A stretch of 64,000 nucleotides of DNA from Halorussus salilacus (GCF_024138125.1 NZ_CP099993.1:1116001-1180000); one strand, 5' to 3'. Counted from the stretch's first letter, positions 1 to 9,282 are shown. Program-made: numbers and translations. Notes: generated by a model not told the origin, from the sequence alone.

Positions 1-2
1 AG

Positions 3-371
3 TCGCCCGCGAGCAGGAAATCCACCGGCTTCTTCGATGTCGGTCCCGGCGAGGACAAGAGCTTTCGCGTCCGCCTGCAGGTCAACGAACCCGGCACGTA
101 CGACGTCGGCGGCAGGGCGGTCTACTACTACGGCGACCAGGAGGACCGCCGGGACCGCGACGTCGGCCCCATCACCGTCGGTACGGAGGCCGATGGGGCG
201 GACGCCGAAGCGCAGGACGAGGACGAAAACGAGGACGAAGACGAGGGAGACAGGGATTCCTCCGAGACCCGGACCGACGACGTGACCACCGACGACGTGC
301 CAGGGTTCGGTCCCATCGTCACCGCCGCCGGGGTGATCCTCGCGGTCTGGATCGGAAGAAGGCGGCGCTGA
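3..371 (+). CDS. C-terminal part of a PGF-CTERM surface protein (5' end outside window)
   Basis: The open frame enters from the left edge and stops at 369-371. The visible 122 residues hold a beta-rich stretch with a YYYGDQ motif, then an Asp/Glu-rich low-complexity linker (roughly residues 65-100). It ends with the motif PGFG, a hydrophobic segment and a basic RRRR tail. That order is the PGF-CTERM sorting signal recognised by archaeosortase A, so the protein should be exported, processed and lipid-anchored at the cell surface (known for the family; inferred here). The acidic linker is probably a glycosylated stalk. The next gene begins one base after the stop, so the two are likely co-transcribed. 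The function of the missing N-terminal part is unknown. Confidence 0.8.
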   Translation, partial: SPASRKSTGFFDVGPGEDKSFRVRLQVNEPGTYDVGGRAVYYYGDQEDRRDRDVGPITVGTEADGADAEAQDEDENEDEDEGDRDSSETRTDDVTTDDVPGFGPIVTAAGVILAVWIGRRRR

Positions 372-372
372 G

Positions 373-1293
373 ATGCTCGATTCACCGCTATCGGTCTCGC
401 TCCCGCCCGAGGAACTCTCGGTCGCCCGACGAGTCCCCGGGGGCGTCGAACTCAAGTTCAGTTGGCGACACCGCGACCTCCTCGTCGGCGAGCGCGACCT
501 CGACGCCCTCCTCGACGACGCGGGCGTGGACGCCGAGCGGATCGCGACCGTCCACCTCCCGCCCGGGACCGAGACCCGCGGCGGGAACGTCGGGATGGCG
601 CTCACACGCGCCAACCGCGGAGCAATCGCAACGTTCGTCCACTCGCAGTTATCGTGTCTCCCGGCGGCCGACCTGGTCGCCCACCCGCCCAAGCGGGCGG
701 GCTACGGCGAGTCGATACCCGTCCTCGCGAGCCTGCTCGATATCACCGACAGGACCATCGCGGTCGAGAACACCTCGGCCGAGTCGGCGTGGTACGCGCC
801 CGAGGACCTCGGGTTCGTCGCGGTCCTCGCCGAGCGGTACGAGCCGCTCTCGGACCTCCGGCTCACGGTCGACAGCGCCCATCTCCCGCGCGACGGCCGA
901 CCCGGGGTGACCCCCGAGCGCGTCGACGCGATTCGTGAGCGACTCGGTCCGGACGTGCCCGCGGTCGCGCTCGACTTCGAGCGGGAACTCCGCGACCGCC
1001 TGCCGGACGAGTGGGACCCGAGCGTGGTCGAGAGCCCGTACTTCCCCCTGCTCGCGAGCGTCCACCTAGCCGGGCAGGCCGTCCGGTCGGTCCACCTGAA
1101 CGACCCTCGGGACGACGGCGTGCCCCGGCTCGACCCCCACGCCGACGACCCGGCGCTCGACCGGGCGCTGGCGGCGCTCGCCGACCGGGGTGCAGACGTC
1201 GTGGTCGAACCCGACGCCGGACTGCGCGAGCAACCCGAGGAGCTCCGAGCGCGCGTGACCGCCCTCCGTGACCGGATGGCGGCCGTTCGGTGA
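373..1293 (+). CDS. Conserved haloarchaeal protein, probable TIM-barrel (xylose-isomerase-like)
   Basis: A 306-residue acidic protein without signal peptide or membrane segments. The pattern resembles the sugar-phosphate isomerase/AP-endonuclease TIM-barrel superfamily: a VHLPPGTE strand near residue 60, an AVENT motif near 135 (a typical metal-binding Glu strand), LTVDSAH near 167 and SVHLNDP near 238. These motifs usually place Glu/Asp/His metal ligands at strand ends. I cannot name a substrate. It starts immediately after the upstream PGF-CTERM gene. A protein-level search against the AP_endonuc_2 family would settle the fold. The product name stays generic. Confidence 0.7.
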   Translation: MLDSPLSVSLPPEELSVARRVPGGVELKFSWRHRDLLVGERDLDALLDDAGVDAERIATVHLPPGTETRGGNVGMALTRANRGAIATFVHSQLSCLPAADLVAHPPKRAGYGESIPVLASLLDITDRTIAVENTSAESAWYAPEDLGFVAVLAERYEPLSDLRLTVDSAHLPRDGRPGVTPERVDAIRERLGPDVPAVALDFERELRDRLPDEWDPSVVESPYFPLLASVHLAGQAVRSVHLNDPRDDGVPRLDPHADDPALDRALAALADRGADVVVEPDAGLREQPEELRARVTALRDRMAAVR

Positions 1294-1380
1294 CCGTCGC
1301 TCGGCCCCTCGGCGACGCCGAGACCTACCGAAACCCCGATACGTTTAAATCGCTCGCGCGAGCACCACGACGGGACCGCC

Positions 1381-2328
1381 ATGCGACTCCTGTTGCTCCA
1401 CGACCTCCACTTGGGTCCGAGCGGGGACCCGCCGTCGTACGCCCGGCCCGCCATCAACGAGGCCAAGTTCGACGCCATCGTCACCGCGGGTGACGTCATC
1501 GACGAGAACCGCGACCACGCCAAGTCGGCCGCGGCTGGCGAGCGCTACGAGGGACTCGGCCGGGCGTTCTACGAGTTCCTCCACGAGGAGTACGACCTCC
1601 CGATACTCGCGGTGCCCGGCAACCACGACCCGCTCGGGTGCGCCGAGCGCCTGACCGAGGGGCTCGACCGCGCGGTCGTCGCCCACGACCGGGTCGTCGA
1701 CGAGCGGGCGTTCCCGGGCGTCGACGCCGACTTCGACGGCTTCGCCTTCGCCGCCTGGGGCTGTGAGGGGTTCGACCAGGGGCCCGAGGTCCGGTACACC
1801 GAGTTCCCGGCGACCGACCCGCTCGCGGACGCGACCAGCGACACCATCGACCACGTCGCGGCCGAGCGCGCAGACGCCGTCGAGTCGGCCGCCGAGCGGT
1901 TCCTGACCGGCGACCTCGACGCTGGCGGGGTCGCCGACGAACTCGGCGTCTCGGCGAACCGACGCCGCGAGCTGTTCGACCAGCTGGACGAACTCGAAGC
2001 GACCTATCGGTCGCTGTGCTCGCTGTTGACCGAGACGGACCGGCGGACCCTCCTTTTCAGCCACGTCTCGCCGTTCAAGGTCTCGTTCGACCACCACCAC
2101 TCCGAGCGCGGTCCCGAGGGGCGCGTCCACCGCGGCTCGGTCGCGCTGAAGGTCGCGATCCGCCGGAACGGCCCCCACGCGGTGTTCAGCGGCCACACCC
2201 ACGAGTACGGCATCGACACGGTGGCGACCGAACGGGGCGACCGCTACGCGTTCAACGCGGGCGCGCCGGGCGTGGCCGTCGTCGAGGTCGAGGACGACCC
2301 CCGGGCGCTACACGTCGAGACGGCGTAA
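1381..2328 (+). CDS. Calcineurin-like metallophosphoesterase
   Basis: A 315-residue cytoplasmic protein with the full set of metallophosphoesterase motifs. These are a DLH at 8-10 (the usual DxH position), GD at 37-38, GNHD at 80-83, a histidine in FSHVSP and GHTH at 271-274. They form a di-metal centre that hydrolyses phosphomono- or diesters. The substrate cannot be read from sequence; candidates are cyclic nucleotides or nucleic-acid phosphates. The middle third (about 130-215) is an acidic helical insert not typical of the minimal family. The gene is preceded by an 87-base spacer with a plausible TATA-like ATACGTTTAAAT, so it probably has its own promoter. Confidence 0.85.
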   Translation: MRLLLLHDLHLGPSGDPPSYARPAINEAKFDAIVTAGDVIDENRDHAKSAAAGERYEGLGRAFYEFLHEEYDLPILAVPGNHDPLGCAERLTEGLDRAVVAHDRVVDERAFPGVDADFDGFAFAAWGCEGFDQGPEVRYTEFPATDPLADATSDTIDHVAAERADAVESAAERFLTGDLDAGGVADELGVSANRRRELFDQLDELEATYRSLCSLLTETDRRTLLFSHVSPFKVSFDHHHSERGPEGRVHRGSVALKVAIRRNGPHAVFSGHTHEYGIDTVATERGDRYAFNAGAPGVAVVEVEDDPRALHVETA

Positions 2329-2413
2329 ACGGCCCCGAGTGGGACGATGTGAGTCGGATCGGGGCGACGTGAGTCGAATCGGGTCGGACCCACTCGCCGG
2401 TCCGACGTGTTCG

Positions 2414-2959
2414 TCACTCCAGTTCGTCGCCCAGTCCCCACTGCTCGGCCCGGTCTCTGGCCTCCTCGCGGGCGCGGTCCCGGATGGCTTCGATCTTCGC
2501 CTCGTCGTCGAGGAACGCCTCGACCGCGTCGAGCGAGGAGTCGCCGCCCGCCCCGGCCTCGCGGCGCTCGGCCGGGGCGGCTTCGCGCGTCCGGTCGGCC
2601 AGTTCCGGGTCGCCAGCGAGGCGGTCGGCGGGCAGTCCCGGCGACACCTCGAACGCGGGGGCCTCGTACGTCGCGAGCGCCTCCTCGGGAATTGCGCGGA
2701 GTTCGACGCTGTACGGTCCGGGGACCGCGAGATCGGCGAGCGCGTCGGTCCCGCCCCGTCCCGTGCCGGTGTGGTGGACCCACGTCGGCACGCCCTCGGC
2801 GAACCCGATCACGCCCGCGCCGTCGGCGTCGAGCAGGAGGGCGTCCCGAGGTTCGAGGACGGCGTAGCCCGTGAGTTCGCGGTCGAGCGCGTCGGCGAGC
2901 GCGACGCTGGGATTGCTATCGACCCGCGAGCGGACGAGGGTCCCCGGCGGCAGGTTCAT
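2414..2959 (-). CDS. Unknown haloarchaeal protein, partner of the MinD-like ATPase
   Basis: A 181-residue acidic soluble protein that I do not recognise. The N-terminal 110 residues look like a compact alpha/beta domain (phrases such as LLLDADGAGVIGFAEGVPTWVHH). The C-terminal 70 are charged and helical, rich in Ala, Arg and Glu, and probably coiled. Its ATG overlaps the stop of the upstream MinD-like gene (4-base ATGA overlap), so the two are translationally coupled and may act together. It is the last gene of the minus-strand run that begins with the cobalamin genes. Confidence 0.7.
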   Translation of the reverse strand: MNLPPGTLVRSRVDSNPSVALADALDRELTGYAVLEPRDALLLDADGAGVIGFAEGVPTWVHHTGTGRGGTDALADLAVPGPYSVELRAIPEEALATYEAPAFEVSPGLPADRLAGDPELADRTREAAPAERREAGAGGDSSLDAVEAFLDDEAKIEAIRDRAREEARDRAEQWGLGDELE

Positions 2960-3747
2960 GGCGAGTCGGGGAGGACCGCGCTGCGGAAGCGCTCGGCCAC
3001 GTCGTCCGATTCGCCCGCCCGCACGTCGAGGGTCGCGGCCGCTTCGCGGTAGGCGCGGGCGGCGTCGCTGTCGGGGGCGTGCGCGAGCAGGGGAACGCCC
3101 GCCCGGCGGGCCTCCCGGGCGGTGTCGCTGTCGGGGACCGTCGTCAGCGTCGGCCCGTCGAAGTAGCGCTCGGCCCGCTCGGTGACCCCCTCCGCGGCGT
3201 CGGGGTCGTGGACCTTGTTGAACACGACGCCCGCGGTGTCGGTGGCGTACGAGTGGGCGTACTCCTGGACCTTCAGGCCGTCGCTGAGCGCGGGAATCGT
3301 CGGCTGGACCACGACCACCACGCGGTCGGCCAGCACGACGGGCAGGACCGCGCTCTTGGACCCGAGCGCGGCGGGCGAGTCGAGCAGGAGGACGTCGGCG
3401 TCGGCCGCGAGTTCGGCGACCACCTCGCGCAGGCGGTCGGGGTCGGCCGCCTCGAAGGCGTCGAGGCTGGTGCCGCAGGGCACGATCCGCATGCCGAACC
3501 GCTCGTAGACGGCGTCCTCGACTGCCACGTCGCTCGCGGGGTCGTCCCCGCCGCTGGCGACCAGCAGGTCGTGGAGGGTCGCGTCGGCGTCGGTCAGTCC
3601 GGTGTGAAAGAGGAGGTTCGCCATCCCCGTGTCGGCGTCCACGATGGTCACGTCGTACTCGTCGGCCAGCGCCATCCCGAGCGCGACCGTGGTCGTGGTC
3701 TTTCCGGTCCCGCCCTTCCCGCTCGCCACCGCGAACGCCTCGACCAT
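2956..3747 (-). CDS. MinD/ParA-like P-loop ATPase
   Basis: A 263-residue protein with a deviant Walker A KGGTGKT at 11-17, a DADTGMANL switch region near 37 and LLLDSPAALG near 118, all diagnostic of the MinD/ParA/Mrp class. These ATPases dimerise around ATP and usually position or load other proteins. No C-terminal amphipathic membrane-targeting helix is obvious, so a division-site role is not supported. It lies 46 bases downstream of the cobalamin operon and is translationally coupled to an unknown protein. A metal- or cofactor-loading role is possible but is only inference from context. Confidence 0.8.
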   Translation of the reverse strand: MVEAFAVASGKGGTGKTTTTVALGMALADEYDVTIVDADTGMANLLFHTGLTDADATLHDLLVASGGDDPASDVAVEDAVYERFGMRIVPCGTSLDAFEAADPDRLREVVAELAADADVLLLDSPAALGSKSAVLPVVLADRVVVVVQPTIPALSDGLKVQEYAHSYATDTAGVVFNKVHDPDAAEGVTERAERYFDGPTLTTVPDSDTAREARRAGVPLLAHAPDSDAARAYREAAATLDVRAGESDDVAERFRSAVLPDSP

Positions 3748-3893
3748 TGGGTCGGAGTTGGGCGCGATGTGTTAAAAACCCACGCTTCCGAAATTAATCC
3801 GCTCGGGAGGGGAGTCCGACGCCGAGCGGCCCGAAATCGATGTGCTCGTCGAGCAGGTCGGCCGCGGCGTCGTAGGGGTCCCGGGCGTCCGAG

Positions 3894-3925
3894 GCGGCCG
3901 CCGGGCGCTCGCGCCCGGCGGCCGC
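3894..3925. repeat. Perfect inverted repeat inside cbiP
   Basis: Arms 3894-3908 and 3911-3925 (15 bp) are perfectly complementary with a 2-base centre. It lies in the Ala/Arg/Pro-rich loop near the C-terminus of cbiP. It shares no sequence with the other inverted repeats of the window. Confidence 0.85.
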
Positions 3926-4083
3926 GAAGGCGCGCTCGACGAACGCCTCGCGGGCGACCTCGTTCTCGAAGAGGCCGTGGAGGTAGGTCCCGAGGGCGCG
4001 GTCGGTCGCGGCCCCGAGCCGTCGAACGGCCGGGCGACCGGCGCGGTCGGGGTCGTCTCGCCCATGTGGATCTCGTAGCCCGA

Positions 4084-4117
4084 GACCGGGCCGCTCGCGC
4101 CCGCGAGCGGCCCGGTC
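4084..4117. repeat. Second perfect inverted repeat inside cbiP
   Basis: Arms 4084-4099 and 4102-4117 (16 bp) with a 2-base centre. It encodes the Gly/Ala-rich stretch just before the conserved SGYEIHMG motif of the amidotransferase domain. Confidence 0.85.
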
Positions 4118-5310
4118 CCGGTCAGGCGGCGCTCGACGCGCTCGACGCGCTTGTCGGGCGAGAAGCGGGTCTCGACCGGGAGCAGGCCGAACCCCGCGAC
4201 CGTTTCGCGGTCGCCGGTCCCCTCGACTCCGGCGTTCGTGATTCGCTCGCCGAGCATCTGGTAGCCCCCGCAGAGGCCGACCACTGGACCGTCGAAGCCC
4301 GCGAGTTCGTCGCCGAACCCCGCCTCGCGAAGCGCGAGCAGGTCGTCCACCGTGTTCTTGGTCCCCGGGAGGACGAGCGCGTCGGCGTCGGCGTAGTCGG
4401 CGTCGAGGGGCCTGTAGGACACCCGGACGCCGGGTTCGCGCGCCAGCGGTTCGAGGTCGGTGAAGTTCGAGATGCGGGGCAGACGCGGGACCGCGACGGT
4501 GACGGCCTCCGAGTCGGGGACGCCGTCCTCCCCGCCGCGGACCGCCGATTCGCCCTCGGTCGGGAGCGAGACGCTGTCCTCCGCGGGGAGTCCGGGGTCG
4601 TCGTGGGGGAGGACGCCGAGGACCGGGACCCCCGTGCGGGCTTCGAGTTCGTCGAGGCCCGGCGCGAGCACGTCACGGTCGCCCCGGAACTTGTTTATGA
4701 CGACGCCAGCGACCTTCTCGCGGAGGTCCTCGGGCATGAGTTCGAGCGTGCCGTAGACGCTGGCGAAGACGCCGCCGCGCTCGATGTCGGCGACCAGCAC
4801 AATTTCGGCGTCCGAAAACCGGGCGGTCTCGACGTTGGCGAGGTCGCGGTCGAGCAGATTGAGCTCCGCGACCGACCCCGCGCCCTCGGCGACCACGACC
4901 TCGTGGTCGGCCGCGAGCCGTTCGAACGACTCGACCGCGGCCTCGCGGGCGGTCTCCCAGTGGTCGTCGTAGTAGCTTCCCGCCGAGAAGTGACCGACCG
5001 CCTCGCCGCCCACGACCAGCTGGCTCTCGCCGTCGCCGCGGGGCTTGAGGAGGACCGGGTTGTGGTCGGTCGTCGCGGGGACTCGGGCGGCCCGCGCCTG
5101 AACGTACTGCGAGACGCCGATCTCGCCCCAGTCGCCCCCGGGGTCCACGACCGCCCGGGCGTTGTTGCTCATGTTCTGGGCCTTGAAGGGCGCGACCGAC
5201 ACCCCTCGGCGGGCGAGCAGGCGACACAGGCCCGCGACCACCGTGCTCTTGCCGACGTGGCTCGCGGTCCCGGCGACCAGAATCGTGCGGGTCATGGTGT
5301 TCGAATCGTC

Positions 5311-5910
5311 TCAGTACTCGGTGCCCTTCCGCGCGCCCTGCCCGGCCTCGATGGGGTGGACCTCCTTGCGAACGTTGGTCACGAGGTCGGCGCGGTCGGT
5401 GACGTACTCGGGTCGGTCGTGGCCCCCGGTCAACACGAGTTCGAGGTCGTCGGGCTTCGACTCGACGAGGTCGACCACGTCCTCGGGGTCGACGAGGCCG
5501 CGGTTCGCGGCGTACAGCACCTCGTCGAGGACGAGCATGTCGTACCCCTCGTCGAACGCCTCGCGGGCGCGGGCCAGCGCCGCCCGCGCCTTCGCGGCGT
5601 GGTCGTCGTCGTCGCTCCCGTCCGAGAAACCGTGCCAGCCGTACTCGCCGGTCCGCTCGTAGGTGAACGTCGGGAGCGCCTCGATTGCGGCGTACTCGCC
5701 CCGGGCATCCTCGACGGTGCCCGCGCCGCCCTTCATGAACTGGAGGAGGTGGACCCGGTAGCCGTGGCCCGCCGCCCGGAAGCCCATCCCGAGCGCCGCG
5801 GTGGTCTTGCCCTTGCCGTCGCCCCACCAGACCTGCACGAGGCCGAACTCCTCGGGGGTCGCGGGTCGGATGTCGGTGCCGCTGTCGTCCGATTTCGTAT
5901 CGTGAGTCAT
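5311..5910 (-). CDS. cobO: Cob(I)yrinic acid a,c-diamide adenosyltransferase
   Basis: A 199-residue protein of the CobO/CobA/BtuR family. It transfers the 5'-deoxyadenosyl group of ATP to the cobalt of reduced corrinoids. The P-loop GDGKGKTT is at 30-37, followed by FMKGG near 72, the DEVLYA motif near 139 and a C-terminal GQGARKGTEY close to the canonical GIKAQKGIEF tail. Length and domain limits are normal. Its ATG overlaps the stop of cbiZ by 4 bases (ATGA) and cbiP begins 15 bases further on. It should supply adenosylated corrinoid to CbiP and CbiB in the same operon. The gene looks intact. Confidence 0.93.
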   Translation of the reverse strand: MTHDTKSDDSGTDIRPATPEEFGLVQVWWGDGKGKTTAALGMGFRAAGHGYRVHLLQFMKGGAGTVEDARGEYAAIEALPTFTYERTGEYGWHGFSDGSDDDDHAAKARAALARAREAFDEGYDMLVLDEVLYAANRGLVDPEDVVDLVESKPDDLELVLTGGHDRPEYVTDRADLVTNVRKEVHPIEAGQGARKGTEY

Positions 5911-6671
5911 GGTTTAAACACCTCTGCGCGCCGCGCCGTGACGACGCCGTGTTCCGCGTCGGCGACCGACGCCGGAATCTCCGTGTCGGTCGTCTCGTAC
6001 CGCGATTCGAGGCTGGCCGAAACCGCCTCGCGGACGCAGGCCCGCGCGGCCGCCCCGACCGCTGTCGCGCTCCCGGTGAACGCCGCCCGCTCGCCCGCCG
6101 GGTCGCAGGCCGCGACCACCGCGTCGGTGGTGGTGCCGGGAAAGCCGGTCTCTGCGAGCAGGGTCGCGGTCTTGGCCTCGACCGCGACCGCGAGCAGGTT
6201 CGCCAGCGCGCCGTCCGCGAGGTCGCGGTCGGTCCCGACGAGGACGTTGACCGTCCCGACCGGCGAGTCGGGCGAATCGCTCGAATCGACCGGACCGGGC
6301 GAGCGCGGCGATTCGGACGAATCGCCGCGCTCGCCGTCGAGACCTGACCCCTCCCCCTCGGGGTCCATCGGGAGCGCGGCCGGGTTCGAGACGCCCGCGG
6401 TCGCCACCGCCTCGACCGACCCCGAGCGCGCCCCGCGGGCGTGGCGGAGGTCGACCCCCGTCAGGAGCGTCGGGCCGGATTCGGAGAATCCGGCCCGCTC
6501 GCGGCGCTCGGCGAGGTAGGCGTCGAGGTCGGTCCGGTCGAACCCCGTCGGCACCGAGACGTTGTACGCCGCGTCTCCGCGGGACGGGCCGCCACGCCAC
6601 CCCGAGGAGAGCCACCGCGCGCCCGCCCGGCGCAGTCGGAGAACGCCCTCCCGGACCTCGATATCAAACAT
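5907..6671 (-). CDS. cbiZ: Adenosylcobinamide amidohydrolase CbiZ
   Basis: CbiZ cleaves the aminopropanol side chain from adenosylcobinamide to give adenosylcobyric acid, the archaeal route for salvaging scavenged corrinoids. The 254-residue protein shows the family features: SVPTGFDRTDL, LLTGVDLRHA, VATAGVSNPAA near 111, then GTVNVLV and FPGTTTDAVV near 188. The start was set at ATG 6671, which overlaps cobD by 8 bases; longer upstream readings are not family-like. An Asp/Ser/Gly-rich insert at about 122-140 is built from a perfect inverted repeat (6298-6335). Its presence implies that the cell imports incomplete corrinoids. Confidence 0.9.
   Translation of the reverse strand: MFDIEVREGVLRLRRAGARWLSSGWRGGPSRGDAAYNVSVPTGFDRTDLDAYLAERRERAGFSESGPTLLTGVDLRHARGARSGSVEAVATAGVSNPAALPMDPEGEGSGLDGERGDSSESPRSPGPVDSSDSPDSPVGTVNVLVGTDRDLADGALANLLAVAVEAKTATLLAETGFPGTTTDAVVAACDPAGERAAFTGSATAVGAAARACVREAVSASLESRYETTDTEIPASVADAEHGVVTARRAEVFKP
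6298..6335. repeat. Perfect inverted repeat inside cbiZ
   Basis: Arms 6298-6315 and 6318-6335 (18 bp) with a 2-base centre. It encodes the poorly conserved Ser/Glu/Gly insert of CbiZ. Confidence 0.88.
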
Positions 6672-7683
6672 CGGCCACCGCCTCCAGCGCCGCCAGCAGT
6701 CGGTCGTTGTCGTCCGGGTCGCGGACCGCGACCCGGACGTGCGAGTCCAGCCCCCGGAAGGTGGTCGCGTCCCGAATCGCGACGCCGCGCTCGCGGGCGG
6801 CCGCCACGAGGAATCGGGGGTCGCGCTCGCCGGTGTCGAGCAGGAGGAACGGGGCCTCCGAGGGGTGGACGCCGAAGCGCTCGGCGAGTCGCTCGGCCAT
6901 CCGGGCGCGCTCGCGGGCGACGCGTTCGCGGGTCTCGGCGACGAACTCCCGGTCCCCGAGACAGTGCGCCCCGACCCGCGCCGCCGGGGTTCCGAGGTTC
7001 CACGTCCGGCGGGCGGTGGCGAGGTCGTCGCCGACCTCGCCGGTCGCGACCGCGAACCCGGCGCGCAGTCCCGGCAGGCCAAACAGTTTGGTGAGCGAGC
7101 GCGCGACGACGACGCCTGCCTCGCCCGCGAGCGAGGGGTAGTCGGTGAACCCGAGGAACGCCTCGTCGGCGACCAGCAGGCAGTCGGCGTCCCGGCATCG
7201 CGTTGCGAACTCCCGGAGCGCGTCGGGGTCGTATGCGTCGCCGGTCGGATTGTTGGGGTTGCAGACGACCGCGGCCGCGTGGTCCGCGGGGTCGGCGTCC
7301 AGCAGTTCGTCGTGGGGGACGAACTCCGGGGTCCCGCCCTGCAGGCGGATTTCGCGGGCGTACTCGCCGAAGCTCGGGTAGGGGACGAGGACGGAGTCGC
7401 CCGGTTCGAGGGTCGCGGCGAACGCGAGTCGGAGCGCCGCGAGGCCGCCGGGGGTCGGGACGACCGAATCGGGGTCGCAGTCGACGAAGGCGGCCGCCGC
7501 ATTCCGGAAGTCGGGGTAGCGGTCGTCCGGGTACGACCGCGCGGATTCGAGCGCGTCGGCGTACACGTTCTCGACGCCCTCGGGCGTCCGGGGGTTGGTG
7601 TTCGCGCTGAAGTCGAGCAGGTCGGGGTCGTCGCTCCCGCCGTGGGGGACCCGGCCCTCGGCCCGGACGCTACCGGGGTCCAT
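6664..7683 (-). CDS. cobD: L-threonine-O-3-phosphate decarboxylase CobD (PLP enzyme)
   Basis: A fold-type I PLP enzyme of 339 residues that makes (R)-1-aminopropan-2-yl phosphate, the linker CbiB attaches to cobyric acid. Visible features are DFSANTNP near 28 (typical of CobD), VCNPNNPTG near 145, VADEAFLGF near 170 and the PLP-binding lysine at K199 in [15 protein letters not shown]. Histidinol-phosphate aminotransferase is the closest alternative, but the DFSANTNP start and the operon position favour CobD. It overlaps cobT upstream by 14 bases and cbiZ downstream by 8, so translation is tightly coupled. Confidence 0.9.
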   Translation of the reverse strand: MDPGSVRAEGRVPHGGSDDPDLLDFSANTNPRTPEGVENVYADALESARSYPDDRYPDFRNAAAAFVDCDPDSVVPTPGGLAALRLAFAATLEPGDSVLVPYPSFGEYAREIRLQGGTPEFVPHDELLDADPADHAAAVVCNPNNPTGDAYDPDALREFATRCRDADCLLVADEAFLGFTDYPSLAGEAGVVVARSLTKLFGLPGLRAGFAVATGEVGDDLATARRTWNLGTPAARVGAHCLGDREFVAETRERVARERARMAERLAERFGVHPSEAPFLLLDTGERDPRFLVAAARERGVAIRDATTFRGLDSHVRVAVRDPDDNDRLLAALEAVADV

Positions 7684-8683
7684 CCGCCACCTCCCGGGCG
7701 TCGAGCAGGTCGTCGTACGTCTCCCGAATCTCCTCGCGGACGCGGGCCATCCCGATTTCCTCGCGCTCGGCGAGCGCTAACGCCCCGCCCATCCCGACGC
7801 CCTCCTTGGCCTCGCCCTCGGCGTACCGGCGCATGGCGACGTGGTCGGACTCCCCGAACCCGGGGTCGGTGACCGTGAGGTCGAGGTCGAAGTCGGCGGC
7901 CGCTCCGCGCAGGTCCACGGCAGGGTCCTCTGCGACGAAGGAGGTCGTGGCGAGCGAGAGGGGTTCGTCCCGGTCGGCGTGGCGGGCGAGCGCGGCCACC
8001 GCGACCAGCTGGGTGCCGCCCGCGAGCGTGACCGCGGTGTCGGATTCGAGCGCCCCGACGACGAACCCCGCGGCGCTCGCCAGCACGGGGTCGCCCGCCC
8101 GCCGGACCGCGCGCCGGGGGTCGCCCGCCGCGTCGCCGGGGTCGAGGCCGCTGGCCGCGAGCGCGTCGGCGACCACCTCGCGCTTGCGCTCGACGGGGTT
8201 GTCCGGGAGCGACGACGAGACGCCCCGTTCCTCGCCGAGCGCGGTCAGGACGCCGAGCGCGGTGGTCGTCCCGCCGGGAATCGTCTCGGCCACGAAGACC
8301 TCGTCGTCGGGGAGGTCGCGTCCGAACTCGCGGGCGGCCGCGAACGCGCCCGGCGCGGTCGGCACGGGGTCGGCGCGCCGCACGTCCCCGCCGGGTCGCG
8401 CGCCCACGGTGACGGTGGGCGCGGCGGTCGGTTCGGCGAGTCCGGCGTCCACGACAGTGGTCTCGAAGCCCGCGCGCTCCCGGACCGCCCGGGTGACGAC
8501 CGCGGGGGTCGGACACCCCGATGGGCTGACCGGCACCACGGGGGCGCGGACCGGGCGGCCGTATTCGAGTATCTCGGCGTCGGCGCTCGGCGTGTGGGCC
8601 ATGACGTCGGGGTCGGCCCCCGCCGCGCTCAGGCCCGGAATCTCGGCGGTCCGGGTCGTCCCGGCGAACACCACGAGCCTCAC
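7670..8683 (-). CDS. cobT: Nicotinate-nucleotide:base phosphoribosyltransferase CobT (archaeal type)
   Basis: A 337-residue protein matching the archaeal CobT-like family. It activates the lower-ligand base (for example dimethylbenzimidazole) as an alpha-riboside phosphate. Motifs seen are [15 protein letters not shown] near 48, [15 protein letters not shown] near 132, [10 protein letters not shown] near 218 and [13 protein letters not shown] near 291. The ATGA overlap with cobY and the 14-base overlap with cobD place it in the middle of the operon. No membrane segments. The gene is complete and has no frameshift. Confidence 0.9.
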   Translation of the reverse strand: MRLVVFAGTTRTAEIPGLSAAGADPDVMAHTPSADAEILEYGRPVRAPVVPVSPSGCPTPAVVTRAVRERAGFETTVVDAGLAEPTAAPTVTVGARPGGDVRRADPVPTAPGAFAAAREFGRDLPDDEVFVAETIPGGTTTALGVLTALGEERGVSSSLPDNPVERKREVVADALAASGLDPGDAAGDPRRAVRRAGDPVLASAAGFVVGALESDTAVTLAGGTQLVAVAALARHADRDEPLSLATTSFVAEDPAVDLRGAAADFDLDLTVTDPGFGESDHVAMRRYAEGEAKEGVGMGGALALAEREEIGMARVREEIRETYDDLLDAREVADGPR

Positions 8684-9282
8684 AGCAGGGCCTCCGCGAG
8701 GTCGGCGTCCGACTGGCGGTTCACGTTGACTGCGAATCGTGCGTCGTAGGTCGTGTGCATGGTGTCTTCCTCGGTCTCGGCGACGACGTTGATTCCGGCG
8801 GGCGCGAGCTCGCGGCCGTCGTCGCGTTCGAAGGTGGTGTCAGTGCTCGCGCCCAGCGCGCGCTTGAGGTCGGCGGGCACGCAGACGGTCAGCGAGCGAC
8901 CGTCGAAGGCGTCCAGCACCGCGTTCACGGCGTCGGCCTCCAGCAGAGGCAGGTCGGCCGCGACCGTGAGGACCGGCGGGTCGACGGTTTCGAGCGCGGT
9001 CTGCAGGTCGGCGACGTAGCCCTCGCCGGGGGTCTCGACGGTGGGAAGCGAGACGCCGCCACCGGCGGCGTCTCCGACCCGCGGGCGCGTCTCGGGCGAG
9101 ACGCGCCCGCGGGTCTCGGGCGCGCGGGGCGAGACCGCGGCGTAGGTCGTCTCGACCCGACTCCCCGCGAGCGCGTCGGCCACGCGCTCGACCATCGGCG
9201 TCCCCCCGACCTCGAACAGGGGTTTCTCGGTCTCGGCGTCGAGGCGGGTCCCGCGGCCGCCGCACATCAGGAGAGCGTCCAC
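8680..9282 (-). CDS. cobY: Adenosylcobinamide-phosphate guanylyltransferase CobY
   Basis: The archaeal, non-orthologous replacement of CobU transferase activity: it activates adenosylcobinamide phosphate with GTP. The 200-residue protein begins [22 protein letters not shown], the nucleotidyltransferase signature, followed by [10 protein letters not shown] and AGINVV. The start was set at GTG 9282 because the motif needs to lie at the N-terminus and this gives a 16-base overlap with cobS; an in-frame upstream ATG would add an Arg-rich extension encoded within cobS. An inverted repeat (9076-9115) forms a Pro/Arg/Glu-rich insert near residues 56-70. No kinase activity is expected in CobY. Confidence 0.88.
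   Translation of the reverse strand: MDALLMCGGRGTRLDAETEKPLFEVGGTPMVERVADALAGSRVETTYAAVSPRAPETRGRVSPETRPRVGDAAGGGVSLPTVETPGEGYVADLQTALETVDPPVLTVAADLPLLEADAVNAVLDAFDGRSLTVCVPADLKRALGASTDTTFERDDGRELAPAGINVVAETEEDTMHTTYDARFAVNVNRQSDADLAEALL
9076..9115. repeat. Perfect inverted repeat inside cobY
   Basis: Arms 9076-9094 and 9097-9115 (19 bp) with a 2-base centre. It encodes a loop insert of CobY rich in Arg, Pro and Glu. Confidence 0.88.

Larger units (their letters stand above)
3794..5295 (-). pseudogene. cbiP: Cobyric acid synthase, interrupted by an apparent 1-nt frameshift
   Basis: CbiP/CobQ amidates four carboxyl side chains of adenosylcobyrinic acid a,c-diamide, using glutamine and ATP. 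Residues 1-230 show the dethiobiotin-synthetase-like ATPase domain (GTASHVGKS near residue 9, then [10 protein letters not shown]). Residues 245 onward show the class I glutamine amidotransferase with [10 protein letters not shown]. The frame is normal to GYEIHMGET and then changes. The expected [11 protein letters not shown] and the C-terminal [10 protein letters not shown] lie in another frame that ends with TAA at 3794-3796. The switch falls near 4027-4034, a GGCCGGG run. Restoring one base gives 501 codons, the family length. It is either a sequencing error or a true inactivating mutation. The uncorrected frame would stop near 3772. Confidence 0.85.

Noticed and set aside
3079-6519. A plus-strand open frame of 1146 codons across the cobalamin genes
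   Set aside because: High GC removes stops in the complementary frames; the minus-strand genes have clear family motifs.
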